Source: Streptantibioticus cattleyicolor NRRL 8057 = DSM 46488 (lineage in GTDB: Bacteria; Actinomycetota; Actinomycetes; Streptomycetales; Streptomycetaceae). From it: a DNA stretch of 64,000 bases. Position numbers and translations under genes: made by a program. Where the stretch lies: contig NC_017585.1 of NCBI RefSeq assembly GCF_000240165.1, positions 1,302,001 through 1,366,000 on the forward strand, read 5' to 3'. A model generated the notes under the pieces. The model did not search any database, was not told the DNA's origin, and worked only from the letters and a program-made list of their open reading frames with translations. Within the stretch, counting starts at the first letter, position 1. Every line of letters begins with the position of its first letter. Below are positions 18,707 through 28,284 of this stretch, piece by piece.

Positions 18707-20286
18707 CGCACACCGCCGCCGACGACGGACACCGGCGCCGCCGCGACCGGCGGCGGAGCCTCCACGCACCAGGAAGGCAGCCGCACCCCGGCGAAACGCA
18801 ACTGCGCCAGCCGGCTGTGGTAGGCGGCGCCCCGCAGCAGCGCCCCGGCCACCTCCGCCACGCGCCGGTTCTCCGGGGCGCTCCACGCGGTCCCCGCGAC
18901 CCACGCGTTGAAGGCGCCCATCGCCGGGCCGCACCAGATCTGGAAGTCCGCCTGCCGGGCCGGGTCGCCGCGCGTCGCCCAGCGGGACGACAGCCCCAGG
19001 TACCAGCGGAAGACCAGGGCCATCCGCAGCCTGGGGTCGTGCTCGGCGCGCTCGGCCCGTTCCGGATGGTGCCGGCGCAGATAGGCGGCGACGTTGGGCC
19101 ACATCGCCTCCAGCGGGCGGCGGAAGATCTCACGTTCCAGCCGGGCGCGGTCCGGGGCGGGGATGCCGTCGAGGCAGGCGTGGTCGCGGTAGAGCCGGTG
19201 GAGCCAGGCGGCCCGGCCGGGGAAGAGCGTGCCGCGTCTGAGTACCTGGACGTCCACCCCCATCTCGAACATGTCGGCCGACGGCGCCATGACGCAGTCG
19301 GTCACCCCGGCCTCCGCCAGCAGCGCCTTGACCGCGGTTGAGGTCCCGGCCTCCACGCACCCCTGGTTGACGGACCCGGTGACGATGTAGTCGGCGCCCA
19401 GCGCGAACGCCGCGAAGGCCGCCTGCGGGGTGCCGATGCCGCCCGCGGCCCCGACGCCCACCACCTTGCCGGGCCGTCCGGCGCGCGCCTCGTCGTCGCG
19501 CAGCGCGAGGACCAGGGGCAACTGGGTGACCAGCGGGCGGCGGTCGGTGTGGCCGGCGGAGTCGGCCTCCACCGTGATGTCGTCGGCCAGCGGCACCCGG
19601 GCGGCGAGCGCGGCCTGTTCGGCGGTGAGGGCACCCTGCCGCTCCAGGACGGCGACCAGTTCGGCCGGGGCGGGCCGGAGGAAGAACGCGGCCGGGCCGG
19701 CCTGGGAAACCTTGGCGATCACCTGGTGTCCGGCGTGCACCGTCCCGTCGCGGTCGCGGCGCAGCCCGGTGGCGCGGTAGCGGACCAGGTCGACGGTGGG
19801 CGTCATGAACGCCGACGCCTCGATCCTGGTCACCCCGAGCCGCAGGAAGAGGTCGACGGTCTCGCGTTCGGCTCGCGGATCGGCCGGGTTGTGGATGAGG
19901 TTGCATGCCCACGGCGCATCGGGCAGCCGCCGGTGGAGCTCGCGCAGGGCCCGTTCGACGCGTACGGTGCGCAGGCCGGCGGCGCCGTACGAGGCGAGGC
20001 ATCCGGCGTCGGCCAGGGCGACCACCAGGTCCTCGGAGGAGATGCCGCCCGCCATCGACCCGGCCATGTACGGAGCCCGCAGCCGGTGGCGCCGCAGGAA
20101 CGCGGCCGACCCCAACTGCTGGGCGGCCACCGGCGGTACGGTGGCCAGCACCTGGGCCCCGGAACGGGTGCGCGGCGGCTCGTCGCCCACCCCCACCCGT
20201 CCGTCGGCGAGGACGACGTAGCACGGCCGGTCCAGCGCGGCGACCGCGTCGCGGATACCGGCCCGGTCGAAGCGCACGGTGGTCAC
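18703..20286 (-). CDS. PfaD-type FMN enoyl reductase
   Basis: 527 residues from GTG 20286, which overlaps the previous stop (GTGA) and has GGGAGG just upstream. It follows the PfaD family over its full length: APYMAGSMAGGISSEDLV at the N-terminal barrel start, GVGAAGGIGTPQAAFAAFALGADYIVTGSVNQ for FMN phosphate binding, and the family-specific C-terminal FRWYLGLSSRWATRGD...FQIWCGPAMGAFNAW. In polyunsaturated fatty acid synthases PfaD is the trans-acting enoyl-ACP reductase. Here it would reduce double bonds made by the adjacent dehydratases. Confidence 0.93.
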   Translation of the reverse strand: MTTVRFDRAGIRDAVAALDRPCYVVLADGRVGVGDEPPRTRSGAQVLATVPPVAAQQLGSAAFLRRHRLRAPYMAGSMAGGISSEDLVVALADAGCLASYGAAGLRTVRVERALRELHRRLPDAPWACNLIHNPADPRAERETVDLFLRLGVTRIEASAFMTPTVDLVRYRATGLRRDRDGTVHAGHQVIAKVSQAGPAAFFLRPAPAELVAVLERQGALTAEQAALAARVPLADDITVEADSAGHTDRRPLVTQLPLVLALRDDEARAGRPGKVVGVGAAGGIGTPQAAFAAFALGADYIVTGSVNQGCVEAGTSTAVKALLAEAGVTDCVMAPSADMFEMGVDVQVLRRGTLFPGRAAWLHRLYRDHACLDGIPAPDRARLEREIFRRPLEAMWPNVAAYLRRHHPERAERAEHDPRLRMALVFRWYLGLSSRWATRGDPARQADFQIWCGPAMGAFNAWVAGTAWSAPENRRVAEVAGALLRGAAYHSRLAQLRFAGVRLPSWCVEAPPPVAAAPVSVVGGGVR

Positions 20287-22385
20287 GGCGCCTCCCACGG
20301 GGTGTGCAGCGCGATCCCGTCGACGGCGTAGATGCGCAGCCCGTCACGCCAGACGCTGCCGTCCGCCACCGCGACCAGCCGCCCGTCCGCCACGCGCACC
20401 TCCCGCAGGTGCACCTCCGCCTGGACCTCGCGGTCGCGCGGCAGGATCTGCCCCCGGTACGTCCAGCGCAGCACCTGCCCGGGGACCGGCACGAGCCCGC
20501 GCACCGCCTCCTCGGACAGCCTGCCGCCGTGCAGCAGAAGGAACTTCAGCGCCTGGAACAGCGTCTCCACCCCGCACGACCCGGGCAGCACCGGGTCGTC
20601 GAGGAAGTGGTGGGCGAAGTACCAGTCGTCCGCCCGCACGGCCCTGGTCACCAGCAGGCACCCCAGCCCGTACCGCCCGCCGTCCGGGACGAGGACGCAC
20701 TCGGCGCCGGACAGCAGCGCGAGGCGGCCGTGGCCGAGCGGCGGCCCGTCGTCCGCGTCGAGCCGGCGGGCCGAGGGCGGCGGCGCCTCCAGGCCGAGCA
20801 GCCACGGCGGGACACGGCGACCGCCGTCGAGGCCCTGCTGCCGGGCGAGCACCGGCCGGGTGAAGAACCCGTGCACGGTCTCCCCCTGCTGGAACACCTC
20901 GTCGTCCACGGCGAGTTCGAAGGCGTACCGCTGGAGCACCGCACCCGGCAGCGGGGTGTGCGCCAGCAGCGTGGTGCGCTGGCGGACGGTACGGCCGCAC
21001 AGCCGGACCGGGCGCAGCAGATGGCTGTGGCCCTCCAGGTTGCGGACGGTGAAGTCCTCGCCGGGGTGTTCCAGGCTGGTGCCCAGTGCGGCCCCGACGA
21101 ACGCCGTCGCCTGCAGGGCGCTCTCCAGATGCGCGAACCAGGGGAAGACGCCGCCGTTCTCCCGTACGTACCAGGGGACTTCGGGGACGTCGTACTCGGT
21201 GGTGTGCACCGAGCCGAGTGGCCGGTCGCGGCGTGGCGCGGTCAGCAGGCGGTCGAGCATCAGCATGTCGCCGCGGGGCAGCCGGGGGCGTACCCGGGCC
21301 GCCGTGGTGTGGGCGGCGGGGCCGTAGGTGACGGCGAGGTCGCCCTCGGCGGCGTGGGCCATGTGGAGTTCGTCGGCGTGGACACGTTCGCCGCGGCTGG
21401 AGCGGCGGACGGTGCCGGTGGCCGGGTCCGGGGCGACGCGGGAACCGGGCGCCTCCCGCAGGGCCACGCCCGGACCGCGTACCCAGGCGACGGTGCCGCG
21501 GGCGTCGCAGACCCGTACGTCCGCCACGAGATGGGGGCGCGGCACCAGTCCGATCGCCGTGATGTCGGCGCCCAGCGCCAGCGGGCCGGCGAGCCGGGCG
21601 ACGTCGCGGACGTGGACGGTGAGCGGCGCCCCCCGCAGCGGGTGGACGAAGGGGGCGGGCAGGCACAGGTGGAGCCCTTGGTGGAGGGCGTGCACCCCGA
21701 GCAACTGCCATACGGCACGCACCAGTTCGGTCCAGCCACGGTTGCCGGCGGGGGCGGCCGGCACGGTGGCCGTGACGTGCCCCAGCCCGTGCCGGCCGGC
21801 CCCGGGACCGGTCGGCACGGCCGAGGCGAGCAGGTCGAGCCCGGTGTGGCGGCACCAGTCGGGGTGGGCGCCCGGGGCCTGGGGACCGTCGAAGACCTCC
21901 TGGATCCGTCCGGCGGCGAGGGCGTCGAGACCGGCCCGGGACAGCACGTGCCGGGAAGCCCGTCGCAGGGGCCGCCACTGTGGCGGTACCGGGGGTACGG
22001 GGGAGTGGCAGTCGTGCGCGTCCGGTGGCGTCGCCCGGTGGGCCTCGGCCAGGATCCGTCCGTTCTGCCGGACCGTCCAGCCGGGCGGATCGGTGACCGC
22101 GAGCCCCAACAGCCGGGCGGCGCCAGATTCTTGACACCACGTCAGCTCGATGTGGACGGCTCCGGCCGGACCGGCGAGAGCGAGGGCACGTTCCCCTTCG
22201 GCGAGGACCGCGGCCGTGGTGGCGGACGGCCGCTCGGCGGCGCGCCGGCCCGGCACCGGTGGCGCGTCGGGGGCCAGCCCCTGCAACTGCGTCAGGAGCA
22301 GGTCGCCGAGGGCGCGGTGGGCGTTGAGCACGGTGGAGTGGGCCGGGACGGCAGCGGCGGGGTCGCCGAGCGCCGGATCGTCCAT
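20283..22385 (-). CDS. FabA-type dehydratase protein (PfaC-like tandem hotdog domains)
   Basis: 700 residues. The C-terminal third contains DDWYFAHHFLDDPVLPGSCGVETLFQALKFLLLHGG, the His...DPVLPGS pattern of FabA-like beta-hydroxyacyl-ACP dehydratases. The centre (RLPRGDMLMLDRLLTA, then WYVRENGGVFPWFAHLESALQATAFVG) resembles the second FabA-like unit of PfaC. The N-terminal 200 residues are only weakly suggestive of another hotdog. In PfaC these domains follow KS-CLF; here no KS or CLF is attached. It probably dehydrates, and may isomerise, the chain on the ACP. ATG 22385 is 37 bases after the ACP-KR-DH gene. Confidence 0.82.
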   Translation of the reverse strand: MDDPALGDPAAAVPAHSTVLNAHRALGDLLLTQLQGLAPDAPPVPGRRAAERPSATTAAVLAEGERALALAGPAGAVHIELTWCQESGAARLLGLAVTDPPGWTVRQNGRILAEAHRATPPDAHDCHSPVPPVPPQWRPLRRASRHVLSRAGLDALAAGRIQEVFDGPQAPGAHPDWCRHTGLDLLASAVPTGPGAGRHGLGHVTATVPAAPAGNRGWTELVRAVWQLLGVHALHQGLHLCLPAPFVHPLRGAPLTVHVRDVARLAGPLALGADITAIGLVPRPHLVADVRVCDARGTVAWVRGPGVALREAPGSRVAPDPATGTVRRSSRGERVHADELHMAHAAEGDLAVTYGPAAHTTAARVRPRLPRGDMLMLDRLLTAPRRDRPLGSVHTTEYDVPEVPWYVRENGGVFPWFAHLESALQATAFVGAALGTSLEHPGEDFTVRNLEGHSHLLRPVRLCGRTVRQRTTLLAHTPLPGAVLQRYAFELAVDDEVFQQGETVHGFFTRPVLARQQGLDGGRRVPPWLLGLEAPPPSARRLDADDGPPLGHGRLALLSGAECVLVPDGGRYGLGCLLVTRAVRADDWYFAHHFLDDPVLPGSCGVETLFQALKFLLLHGGRLSEEAVRGLVPVPGQVLRWTYRGQILPRDREVQAEVHLREVRVADGRLVAVADGSVWRDGLRIYAVDGIALHTPWEAP

Positions 22386-22422
22386 GGTCGTCGTCCCTTC
22401 GAAAGGCGGGGGTGCCGTGGGG

Positions 22423-25212
22423 TCACGCCGGGTCGGGGTGGGGGACGGGCCAGGCGGCGCGGCTGCCGAGCTGCGGTGCGGCGACGATGCCCTTCAGGCC
22501 GCTCCAGCGTTGCAGGACGGTGCCGTCGGGCAGGCAGGCCGTCACGGCGCAGGTCAGCTCCAGCGGGTTGTGGTCGAGCAGTTCCGCAGTGATGGTGAAG
22601 GGCTCGCCGTCCGGCAGCGGCGCGAGGAGTTCGACCCGTTCCACCGCGACGGGCAGGCAGCGGTGACCGCAGACCCGCCGGCCGAGCAGCGCGGCGGCCT
22701 GGAGGAGGAGATCGGCCAGCGCCGGGCTGTGGTACGCGCCCGCGTAGGCGCCGCCGGCCAGCGGGGGATCGGGCAGGCACGCCTGGACGGTCAGCCGGGC
22801 GTCGTCCTCGTGGAGCACCGGTCCCAGCCCGCGCAGCAGCGGCCCGTGGAAGAGGAACCCCTCGTCGTAGGCCGGGTGGAACAGGAACGGCGGCGGCGCA
22901 GCGGCGGCCGGGGCGGCGGGCGCCGGACGCGGGACGCCGGTGTCCTCGGCCGTGCGGAAGACGCCCTCGTAGCGCGGTACCGCGGGCGCCGCGTCGTCGT
23001 GGACGGTCACCGTGGTCCCGCCGTCCGGACGCGGGCGCAGCACGACGCGGGCGCGCGCCGGGTGGGCGCCGTTCAGCACCAGCCCCTTGCGGACCCGGAA
23101 GTCGCGGACCTCGGTCACCGCCCGGCCGCCCGCGGTGCGCTCCACGGCGCCCAGGCACCAGCCGATCGCCGCGGTCATCGGGAGCACCGGGTGGCCGTCG
23201 ATGGTGTGGTCGCGCAGCACCGGTTCGGCGGCGAGACCGGTCAGGTCCCGCAGCAACTCGGCCCCGCCGGACGGCAGCGGGGCGGGCGGCACCGGCGGGG
23301 TGAGCGGACCGAGCACGGCGACCACGTCGTCACCGCGCTCGGCGGCGAACTGCTCGGTGAAGTAGGCGCACCCCTCCTCCCGTGACAGCACCGGCACCCC
23401 GAGCCGCCGGAACAGGTCCTGCGTGTGCTCGGTCGCCATGCCGCCACGCCACGGCCCCCAGGCGAGCGCGGCGACCCGGGTCCCGGGCCGGGCGGCCTTC
23501 CAGGCGCAGGCGAAGCGGTTGAGCGCCTCGTTGGCCATCGCGTAGTCCGTCTGCCTGCCGTTGCCGAAGACCCCGGAGACCGAGGTGAACAGGACGAGAT
23601 GGCGCAGCCGTTCGGCCGGGAGGACATCCGCCACGTTGAGCAGACCGGTGAGCTTGGTGGCGACCACCCGCTCGACGTCCCGCGGGCGCTTCGCCGCCAG
23701 AGGCTGGTCGGCCAGGACGCCGGCCCCGTGGACGACGCCGGTCACCTGGTCGGCGTAGGGGGCGAGCGCGGTGCGCAGCGCGTCGGTGTCGCCGACGTCG
23801 ACGCCGAGGTAGTCGGCCCGGGCGCCGAGGCCGCGCAGGGCGGTGAGGGTCGCGTCCAACTCCCGCTGCCGGTACAGGAGTTGGGCCTGCGCCTCGACGG
23901 CCTCCTGGTGGTCCGGGTGGCGTGGGTCCCGTCCCTCGGCACGGGACCGCGCGGCGCACGCCTCCCGCAGCGCGGGCAGGGTGTCCAGGCCGGCGGCCCA
24001 GTCGGGCGGATCCGCCTGCGGGGTACGCCCCAGCAGCAGCAAGCGGCACGGCCGGCGGGCGGCCAGCGCGATCAGGCACCAGGCGGTGATGCCCCGGGCC
24101 CCGCCGGTGACCACCAGGAAGTCGTCCGGACCCGGCTCGTCCACCGCGGGCCCGGACGGCAGCAGCCCCGAAGGGCGGGGTGACAACGCCAGGGCGCGGC
24201 GCGACACACCGTCCCAGGCGACCTCCGGGACGGGCGCGGCGTCGGCCGCCTCGCGCACCACCTGCCCGGCCGACTCGGCCGGGTCGAGCCCGGGCGCGAG
24301 GTCCACGGTGCGGCAGAACACGTCCGGTTCCTCGACGGCGACCGCCTTGGTCAGCCCGCCCAGGCCGCCGTGGAGCGCCTGGGCGAGGTCACCGCCGGAA
24401 CCGGCCAGCCCCAGCGCGCCGTCGAGCTGGGTGACGGCGAGGAAGCCGGCCCGGTGTCCATCGGCGGCGGCCCGTTTCAGCGCCGGCACGGTGTGTTTGG
24501 CGACGAGCACGGCGTGCCGCAGCCGGGTGACGGCGTCCCGCGCGCCGACCGCCGTTCCCCGGCCGGCGACCAGCAGGCACAGGTCGAGCCGTTCCTCCGG
24601 CGGCACCAGGTGACCGATCTCCTTGCGCAGCGTCCCCTCCCGCCAGTCGGGCAGGCACCGGCCGGAGGCGCCGTCGGCGGTGCCCGGGATCCCCAGGCGG
24701 CGCACGTTCCACCCCTCGGCGGTGAAGGCGGTGGCCAGCGCGTCCGCCAGGGCGCTGCCGTCCGCCACGAGGAGCGCGGTGGGCCGCGGCCGGTAGGGGT
24801 CCGCGAGCGTGTCGACCGGGGGCAGCGGACGCAGGCCCACGCAGGCCCGTCCCGCGGGGCGCACCGGGACCGGCTCGCCGGGTGCCGCCGGTGCCGCCGG
24901 GGCCGTCGTGCTGGCGGCGAGCAGTCCGGCCAGCTCCCGTACGGTGCGGGCCTGCGCGAAGCGGTAGATCTCCTCGCGCGGCAGGAACGGGTAGCGGCGC
25001 CAGGCCTCGGAGGCGATCTCGACCTGCTTGAGGGAGTCGATCCCCAGGTCGGTCTGGATGTCGAGGGACGGGTCGACCATCTCGACGGTGTAACCGGTCT
25101 TCTCGGCGACGAGTTCACGCAGGATGCGTTCGACCTCGGCCGGGTCGGTGGGCGGGGTGCCGGGCGCCTCGACGGGCGCGGGCGCTTCGGCCTGGTTCGC
25201 GGAGGTGTTCAT
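22423..25212 (-). CDS. ACP-KR-DH protein of a PUFA-type synthase
   Basis: 929 residues. Residues 22-100 are one acyl carrier domain; the phosphopantetheine Ser is about residue 60 in DLGIDSLKQVE. Residues of about 110-600 are a PfaA-type ketoreductase, with NADPH loop VVTGGARGIT, catalytic Ser in FTSVSGVFGN and Tyr in TDYAMANEALN. Residues 600-900 are a product-template-like dehydratase hotdog beginning LRDHTIDGHPVLPM. PfaA proteins have the same KR and DH but four to nine tandem ACPs after KS-AT; here there is one ACP, at the N-terminus of a separate protein. GAGGAAG precedes ATG 25212; 25 bases separate it from the KS-AT gene. Confidence 0.9.
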   Translation of the reverse strand: MNTSANQAEAPAPVEAPGTPPTDPAEVERILRELVAEKTGYTVEMVDPSLDIQTDLGIDSLKQVEIASEAWRRYPFLPREEIYRFAQARTVRELAGLLAASTTAPAAPAAPGEPVPVRPAGRACVGLRPLPPVDTLADPYRPRPTALLVADGSALADALATAFTAEGWNVRRLGIPGTADGASGRCLPDWREGTLRKEIGHLVPPEERLDLCLLVAGRGTAVGARDAVTRLRHAVLVAKHTVPALKRAAADGHRAGFLAVTQLDGALGLAGSGGDLAQALHGGLGGLTKAVAVEEPDVFCRTVDLAPGLDPAESAGQVVREAADAAPVPEVAWDGVSRRALALSPRPSGLLPSGPAVDEPGPDDFLVVTGGARGITAWCLIALAARRPCRLLLLGRTPQADPPDWAAGLDTLPALREACAARSRAEGRDPRHPDHQEAVEAQAQLLYRQRELDATLTALRGLGARADYLGVDVGDTDALRTALAPYADQVTGVVHGAGVLADQPLAAKRPRDVERVVATKLTGLLNVADVLPAERLRHLVLFTSVSGVFGNGRQTDYAMANEALNRFACAWKAARPGTRVAALAWGPWRGGMATEHTQDLFRRLGVPVLSREEGCAYFTEQFAAERGDDVVAVLGPLTPPVPPAPLPSGGAELLRDLTGLAAEPVLRDHTIDGHPVLPMTAAIGWCLGAVERTAGGRAVTEVRDFRVRKGLVLNGAHPARARVVLRPRPDGGTTVTVHDDAAPAVPRYEGVFRTAEDTGVPRPAPAAPAAAAPPPFLFHPAYDEGFLFHGPLLRGLGPVLHEDDARLTVQACLPDPPLAGGAYAGAYHSPALADLLLQAAALLGRRVCGHRCLPVAVERVELLAPLPDGEPFTITAELLDHNPLELTCAVTACLPDGTVLQRWSGLKGIVAAPQLGSRAAWPVPHPDPA

Positions 25213-25237
25213 GGTGGCTTCCTCGTCGGGTTCGTGC

Positions 25238-28156
25238 CTACAGGGGGCGGGGCGGCGGGGACGTCGGGGGCTGGGGGGCGTCGGCCGGTCCGGGCGCGGC
25301 GGAGCGGTCCGGCGGCGGTCCGGTGGGCGTGCACCGGTAGGGGACGGCGAGCCCGGCCTCGTACGCCGCCCGGCGCGCCCGCATCGCGAACACGGGTCCG
25401 GCCAGCCGCCGGGCCACGGGGGACGGCGGGGCGGGGGGCGGTGGGTCCGGCGCGTCGTAGCGGTTGATGTGCCGGATGCCGAAGCCCAGGACGGCCAGCC
25501 GCAGCGCCGCGTTCTTCAGTGCCGCCGCGCTGTCCGTCCCCGGCCCGGTGTCGGCGGGCACGGTCTCCACGGTGGCGTCGCCGAGGGTACGTCGCACCAG
25601 CCGGCTCAGGATCCCCTTGGGGCCGCACTCGACGAAGACCCGGCAGCCGTCGTCGTACAACTCCCGTACCCGGCCCGCGAAGTCGACCGGGCGCGTGATC
25701 TGCTCGGCGAGGACGCGCCGGTCGGCCTCCGGGTCCGTGCCGTACCGGGCCCCGGGGGTGCAGGCGAGCACCGGGTGGGCCGGCGGGCGTACCTCGGTGC
25801 GGGAGACGGCCTCGGCGAAGACGGGGACCGCGTGCGCCATCAGCGGGGTGTGGAAGGCGGCGGCCACCGGCAGGCGGCGCACGGCCGGTCCGCCGTCGCG
25901 CAGGCAGGCCGCGGCCAGTTCCTCGACGGCCGGGGTGGGGCCGCCGACCACGATCTCGTCCGGGGCGTTGATGTTGCACAGCGCCAACTGCGGGAAGTTC
26001 TGGGCACGTTGGCGCCATTCCTCGGCGGACAGCCGTACCGCGGCCATCGCTCCCGCGTCGCGGTCCGTGCCGCCCGGTGCCGGCCGCATGGCCTGACCGC
26101 GCCGCCGGGTGAGCAGCAGGCAGTCCGCGTCGGACAGGCTCCCGGCCGACCACAGCGCGGTCACCTCGCCGCAGCTGTGCCCCAGCGCCGCCGCCGGGGC
26201 GAACCCCAGCTCGGCGAGGTAGGCGTAGTGGCCCATGGCGAGCGCCCCGATCGCCGGCTGCGCGTACGCGGTGCGACGCAACCGGGCCGTATCGGCGGCC
26301 GGGTCACGCCGCCCCGGCTCGGGGTGGACGACCTGGGCCAGCGTCTCCTCCTCCCCCTCCCACAGCGCGTTGGCGTCGTCGAAGGCCCGGCGGACCGGGG
26401 GGACGGCGAGGAGCGCGTCGGCCCCCATGCCGACGTACTGGCTGCCCTGGCCGGCGAAGAGCACGGCGGCCCGCGCGTCGGGCGGCAGCCCCGAACGCCG
26501 GTAGTGCGCACGTCCGGCGAGGGTCCAGCCGTCGGCGTCCGGGGTGTCGGACAGCCGTGCCGTCGCCGCGGCCAGCAGCGCCTCGCGGTCCGCCGCGTCG
26601 TGGACGAGGACGCCCAGCCGGGCGTGGTGCGGCGGCACCGGGCCGCCGTCGGCCGGGTCCGCGCCGTCGCGCACCAGGGCGAGCAGCGCGGCCGGGTCGG
26701 GGGCGTGCCACACCAACGCCCGCGGGGTGCGGTGCAGCGTCCGGGGCGGGGTGGGCGGGTGTTCCTCCAGGACGGCGTGGAAGTTCACCCCGCCGAAGCC
26801 GAACGAGGAGACCCCGGCGCGGCGCACCGGACGGGCCGGGTCACGGATCCAGGGGCGGGCGCGGGTGTTGACGTACAGGGCGCTGTCGCGGAGCGCGTCG
26901 TTGGGTTCGGTGACGTTGATGGTGGGCGGCAGCAGGCGGTGGTGCAGGGCGAGCGCCGCCTTGATCAGCCCGGCCGCGCCGGCCGCCGCCTTGGTGTGCC
27001 CGATCTGGGACTTCACGCTGCCGACGGCGATCCGCGGCCGGTCCGGGGCGGGGCCGAGAACGGTGCGCAGGGCGCCGAGTTCGACGGTGTCGCCGACCCG
27101 GGTGCCCGTGCCGTGCGCCTCGATCAGCTCCACGGAGGCGGCGGGGACCCCGGCGTCGGCGTAGGCCCGGCGCATCGCGGTGACCTGACCGTCGGCGCTG
27201 GGGGCGTAGATGCTGCCGGTGCGGCCGTCGCTGGAGCCGCCGAGTCCGCGCAGCACGGCGTAGACGCGGTCGCCGTCCCGTTCGGCGTCGGCGAGGCGTT
27301 TGAGCGCCAGCATGCCGATGCCCTCGCCGAGCAGGGTGCCGTCGGCCTCCCGGTCGAAGGGGCGGACGGCGCCGCTGGGCGACAGGGCCGGTGTCTTGCT
27401 GAAGCACAGGAACGTGGTGACCGAGTTGTCGGCGTCGCAGCCCCCGGTGATCATCAGGTCGGCGCGGTGCTCGACGAGTTCGCTCACCGCCATCCGCAAC
27501 GCGGCCAGCGAGCTGGCGCACGCGGCGTCGACCACGCAGTTGGCGGCGCCCAGGCCGAACCGGTTGGCGATGCGCCCGGCGACGACGTTGGCCAGGATCC
27601 CGGGGAAGCTGTCCTCGGTCCACTCCGGGGACTCCGCGAGGAACCTGCGGGCGATCTCGTCGGCGTCCCGGGGCGACAGACCGCAACTGAGCGCCGCCCT
27701 GCGCACGGCGGGGGCACGCAACCGGGAGGCGAGCGGCACCATCGTGCTGTTCTGGCCGCACACCCCGAGGACCACCCCGGTGCGGCCCGGGTCGTACCAC
27801 GCCGCCCCCGGGCACCCGGCGTCCCGCAGCACCTCACGCGCCACCCGCAGACTCAGCAACTGCACCAGCCCGATGGAGTCCAGCGTCGCGGGCGGCATGG
27901 CGAACTCCACGGGGTCGAAGACGACCGGCGGCAGAAAGCCACCACGCCGGGCGTACGTCTTGTCCGGCGCCCGCATGTCGGGGTCGTAATGGTCGGCGAC
28001 GCTCCATGACGTCTCCGGCACGTCGGTGACGCAGTCGCGGCCGGTCACCACGTTGTCCCAGAACTCCCGCACGTCGTGCGCCTGCGGGAACATCGCCGCC
28101 AGGCCGACGATGGCGACGGGGTGCCCGGAGGGCTGGTACGCGTGTGAATCCACCAC
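25238..28156 (-). CDS. PfaA-like ketosynthase-acyltransferase
   Basis: 972 residues. KS: Cys about 213 (DAACASS), His about 348 (EAHGTGT) and His about 387 (GHTKAAAG), all present. The segment MPPATLDSIGLVQLLSLRVA is typical of PfaA-type KS domains. AT: FAGQGSQYVGMG at about 570 and the nucleophile Ser at about 662 in LGHSCGEVTALW. The last 100 residues are Pro-rich. It would load malonyl units and extend the chain on the ACP of the next protein. GTG 28156 has GAGG six bases upstream; another GTG follows directly. A hairpin separates it from the small upstream gene. Confidence 0.93.
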   Translation of the reverse strand: MVDSHAYQPSGHPVAIVGLAAMFPQAHDVREFWDNVVTGRDCVTDVPETSWSVADHYDPDMRAPDKTYARRGGFLPPVVFDPVEFAMPPATLDSIGLVQLLSLRVAREVLRDAGCPGAAWYDPGRTGVVLGVCGQNSTMVPLASRLRAPAVRRAALSCGLSPRDADEIARRFLAESPEWTEDSFPGILANVVAGRIANRFGLGAANCVVDAACASSLAALRMAVSELVEHRADLMITGGCDADNSVTTFLCFSKTPALSPSGAVRPFDREADGTLLGEGIGMLALKRLADAERDGDRVYAVLRGLGGSSDGRTGSIYAPSADGQVTAMRRAYADAGVPAASVELIEAHGTGTRVGDTVELGALRTVLGPAPDRPRIAVGSVKSQIGHTKAAAGAAGLIKAALALHHRLLPPTINVTEPNDALRDSALYVNTRARPWIRDPARPVRRAGVSSFGFGGVNFHAVLEEHPPTPPRTLHRTPRALVWHAPDPAALLALVRDGADPADGGPVPPHHARLGVLVHDAADREALLAAATARLSDTPDADGWTLAGRAHYRRSGLPPDARAAVLFAGQGSQYVGMGADALLAVPPVRRAFDDANALWEGEEETLAQVVHPEPGRRDPAADTARLRRTAYAQPAIGALAMGHYAYLAELGFAPAAALGHSCGEVTALWSAGSLSDADCLLLTRRRGQAMRPAPGGTDRDAGAMAAVRLSAEEWRQRAQNFPQLALCNINAPDEIVVGGPTPAVEELAAACLRDGGPAVRRLPVAAAFHTPLMAHAVPVFAEAVSRTEVRPPAHPVLACTPGARYGTDPEADRRVLAEQITRPVDFAGRVRELYDDGCRVFVECGPKGILSRLVRRTLGDATVETVPADTGPGTDSAAALKNAALRLAVLGFGIRHINRYDAPDPPPPAPPSPVARRLAGPVFAMRARRAAYEAGLAVPYRCTPTGPPPDRSAAPGPADAPQPPTSPPPRPL

Positions 28157-28230
28157 TGATGACCTCGGTTTCCTTGACGTTTACGGAGGTTTGACGCGGC
28201 GCGCGGCACGGGCCGCGATCGCGCCGCCCG

Positions 28231-28268
28231 ACCGGATCCGGCGAGGCCGGGACCGCGCCGGATCCGGT
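28231..28268 (-). terminator. Hairpin between the small protein gene and the KS-AT gene
   Basis: ACCGGATCCGGCG (28231-28243) and CGCCGGATCCGGT (28256-28268) are perfect 13-base arms around a 12-base loop. The stem starts 17 bases after the small protein's stop and 75 before the KS-AT start. It could terminate a short transcript, leaving read-through or a second promoter for the synthase genes. Confidence 0.7.
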
Positions 28269-28284
28269 GCCGCGGCGAAGCGGG

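Noticed and set aside
19905-22592. An 895-codon plus-strand frame
   Set aside because: It is antisense to the PfaD and dehydratase genes and made of Arg/Pro/Gly runs.
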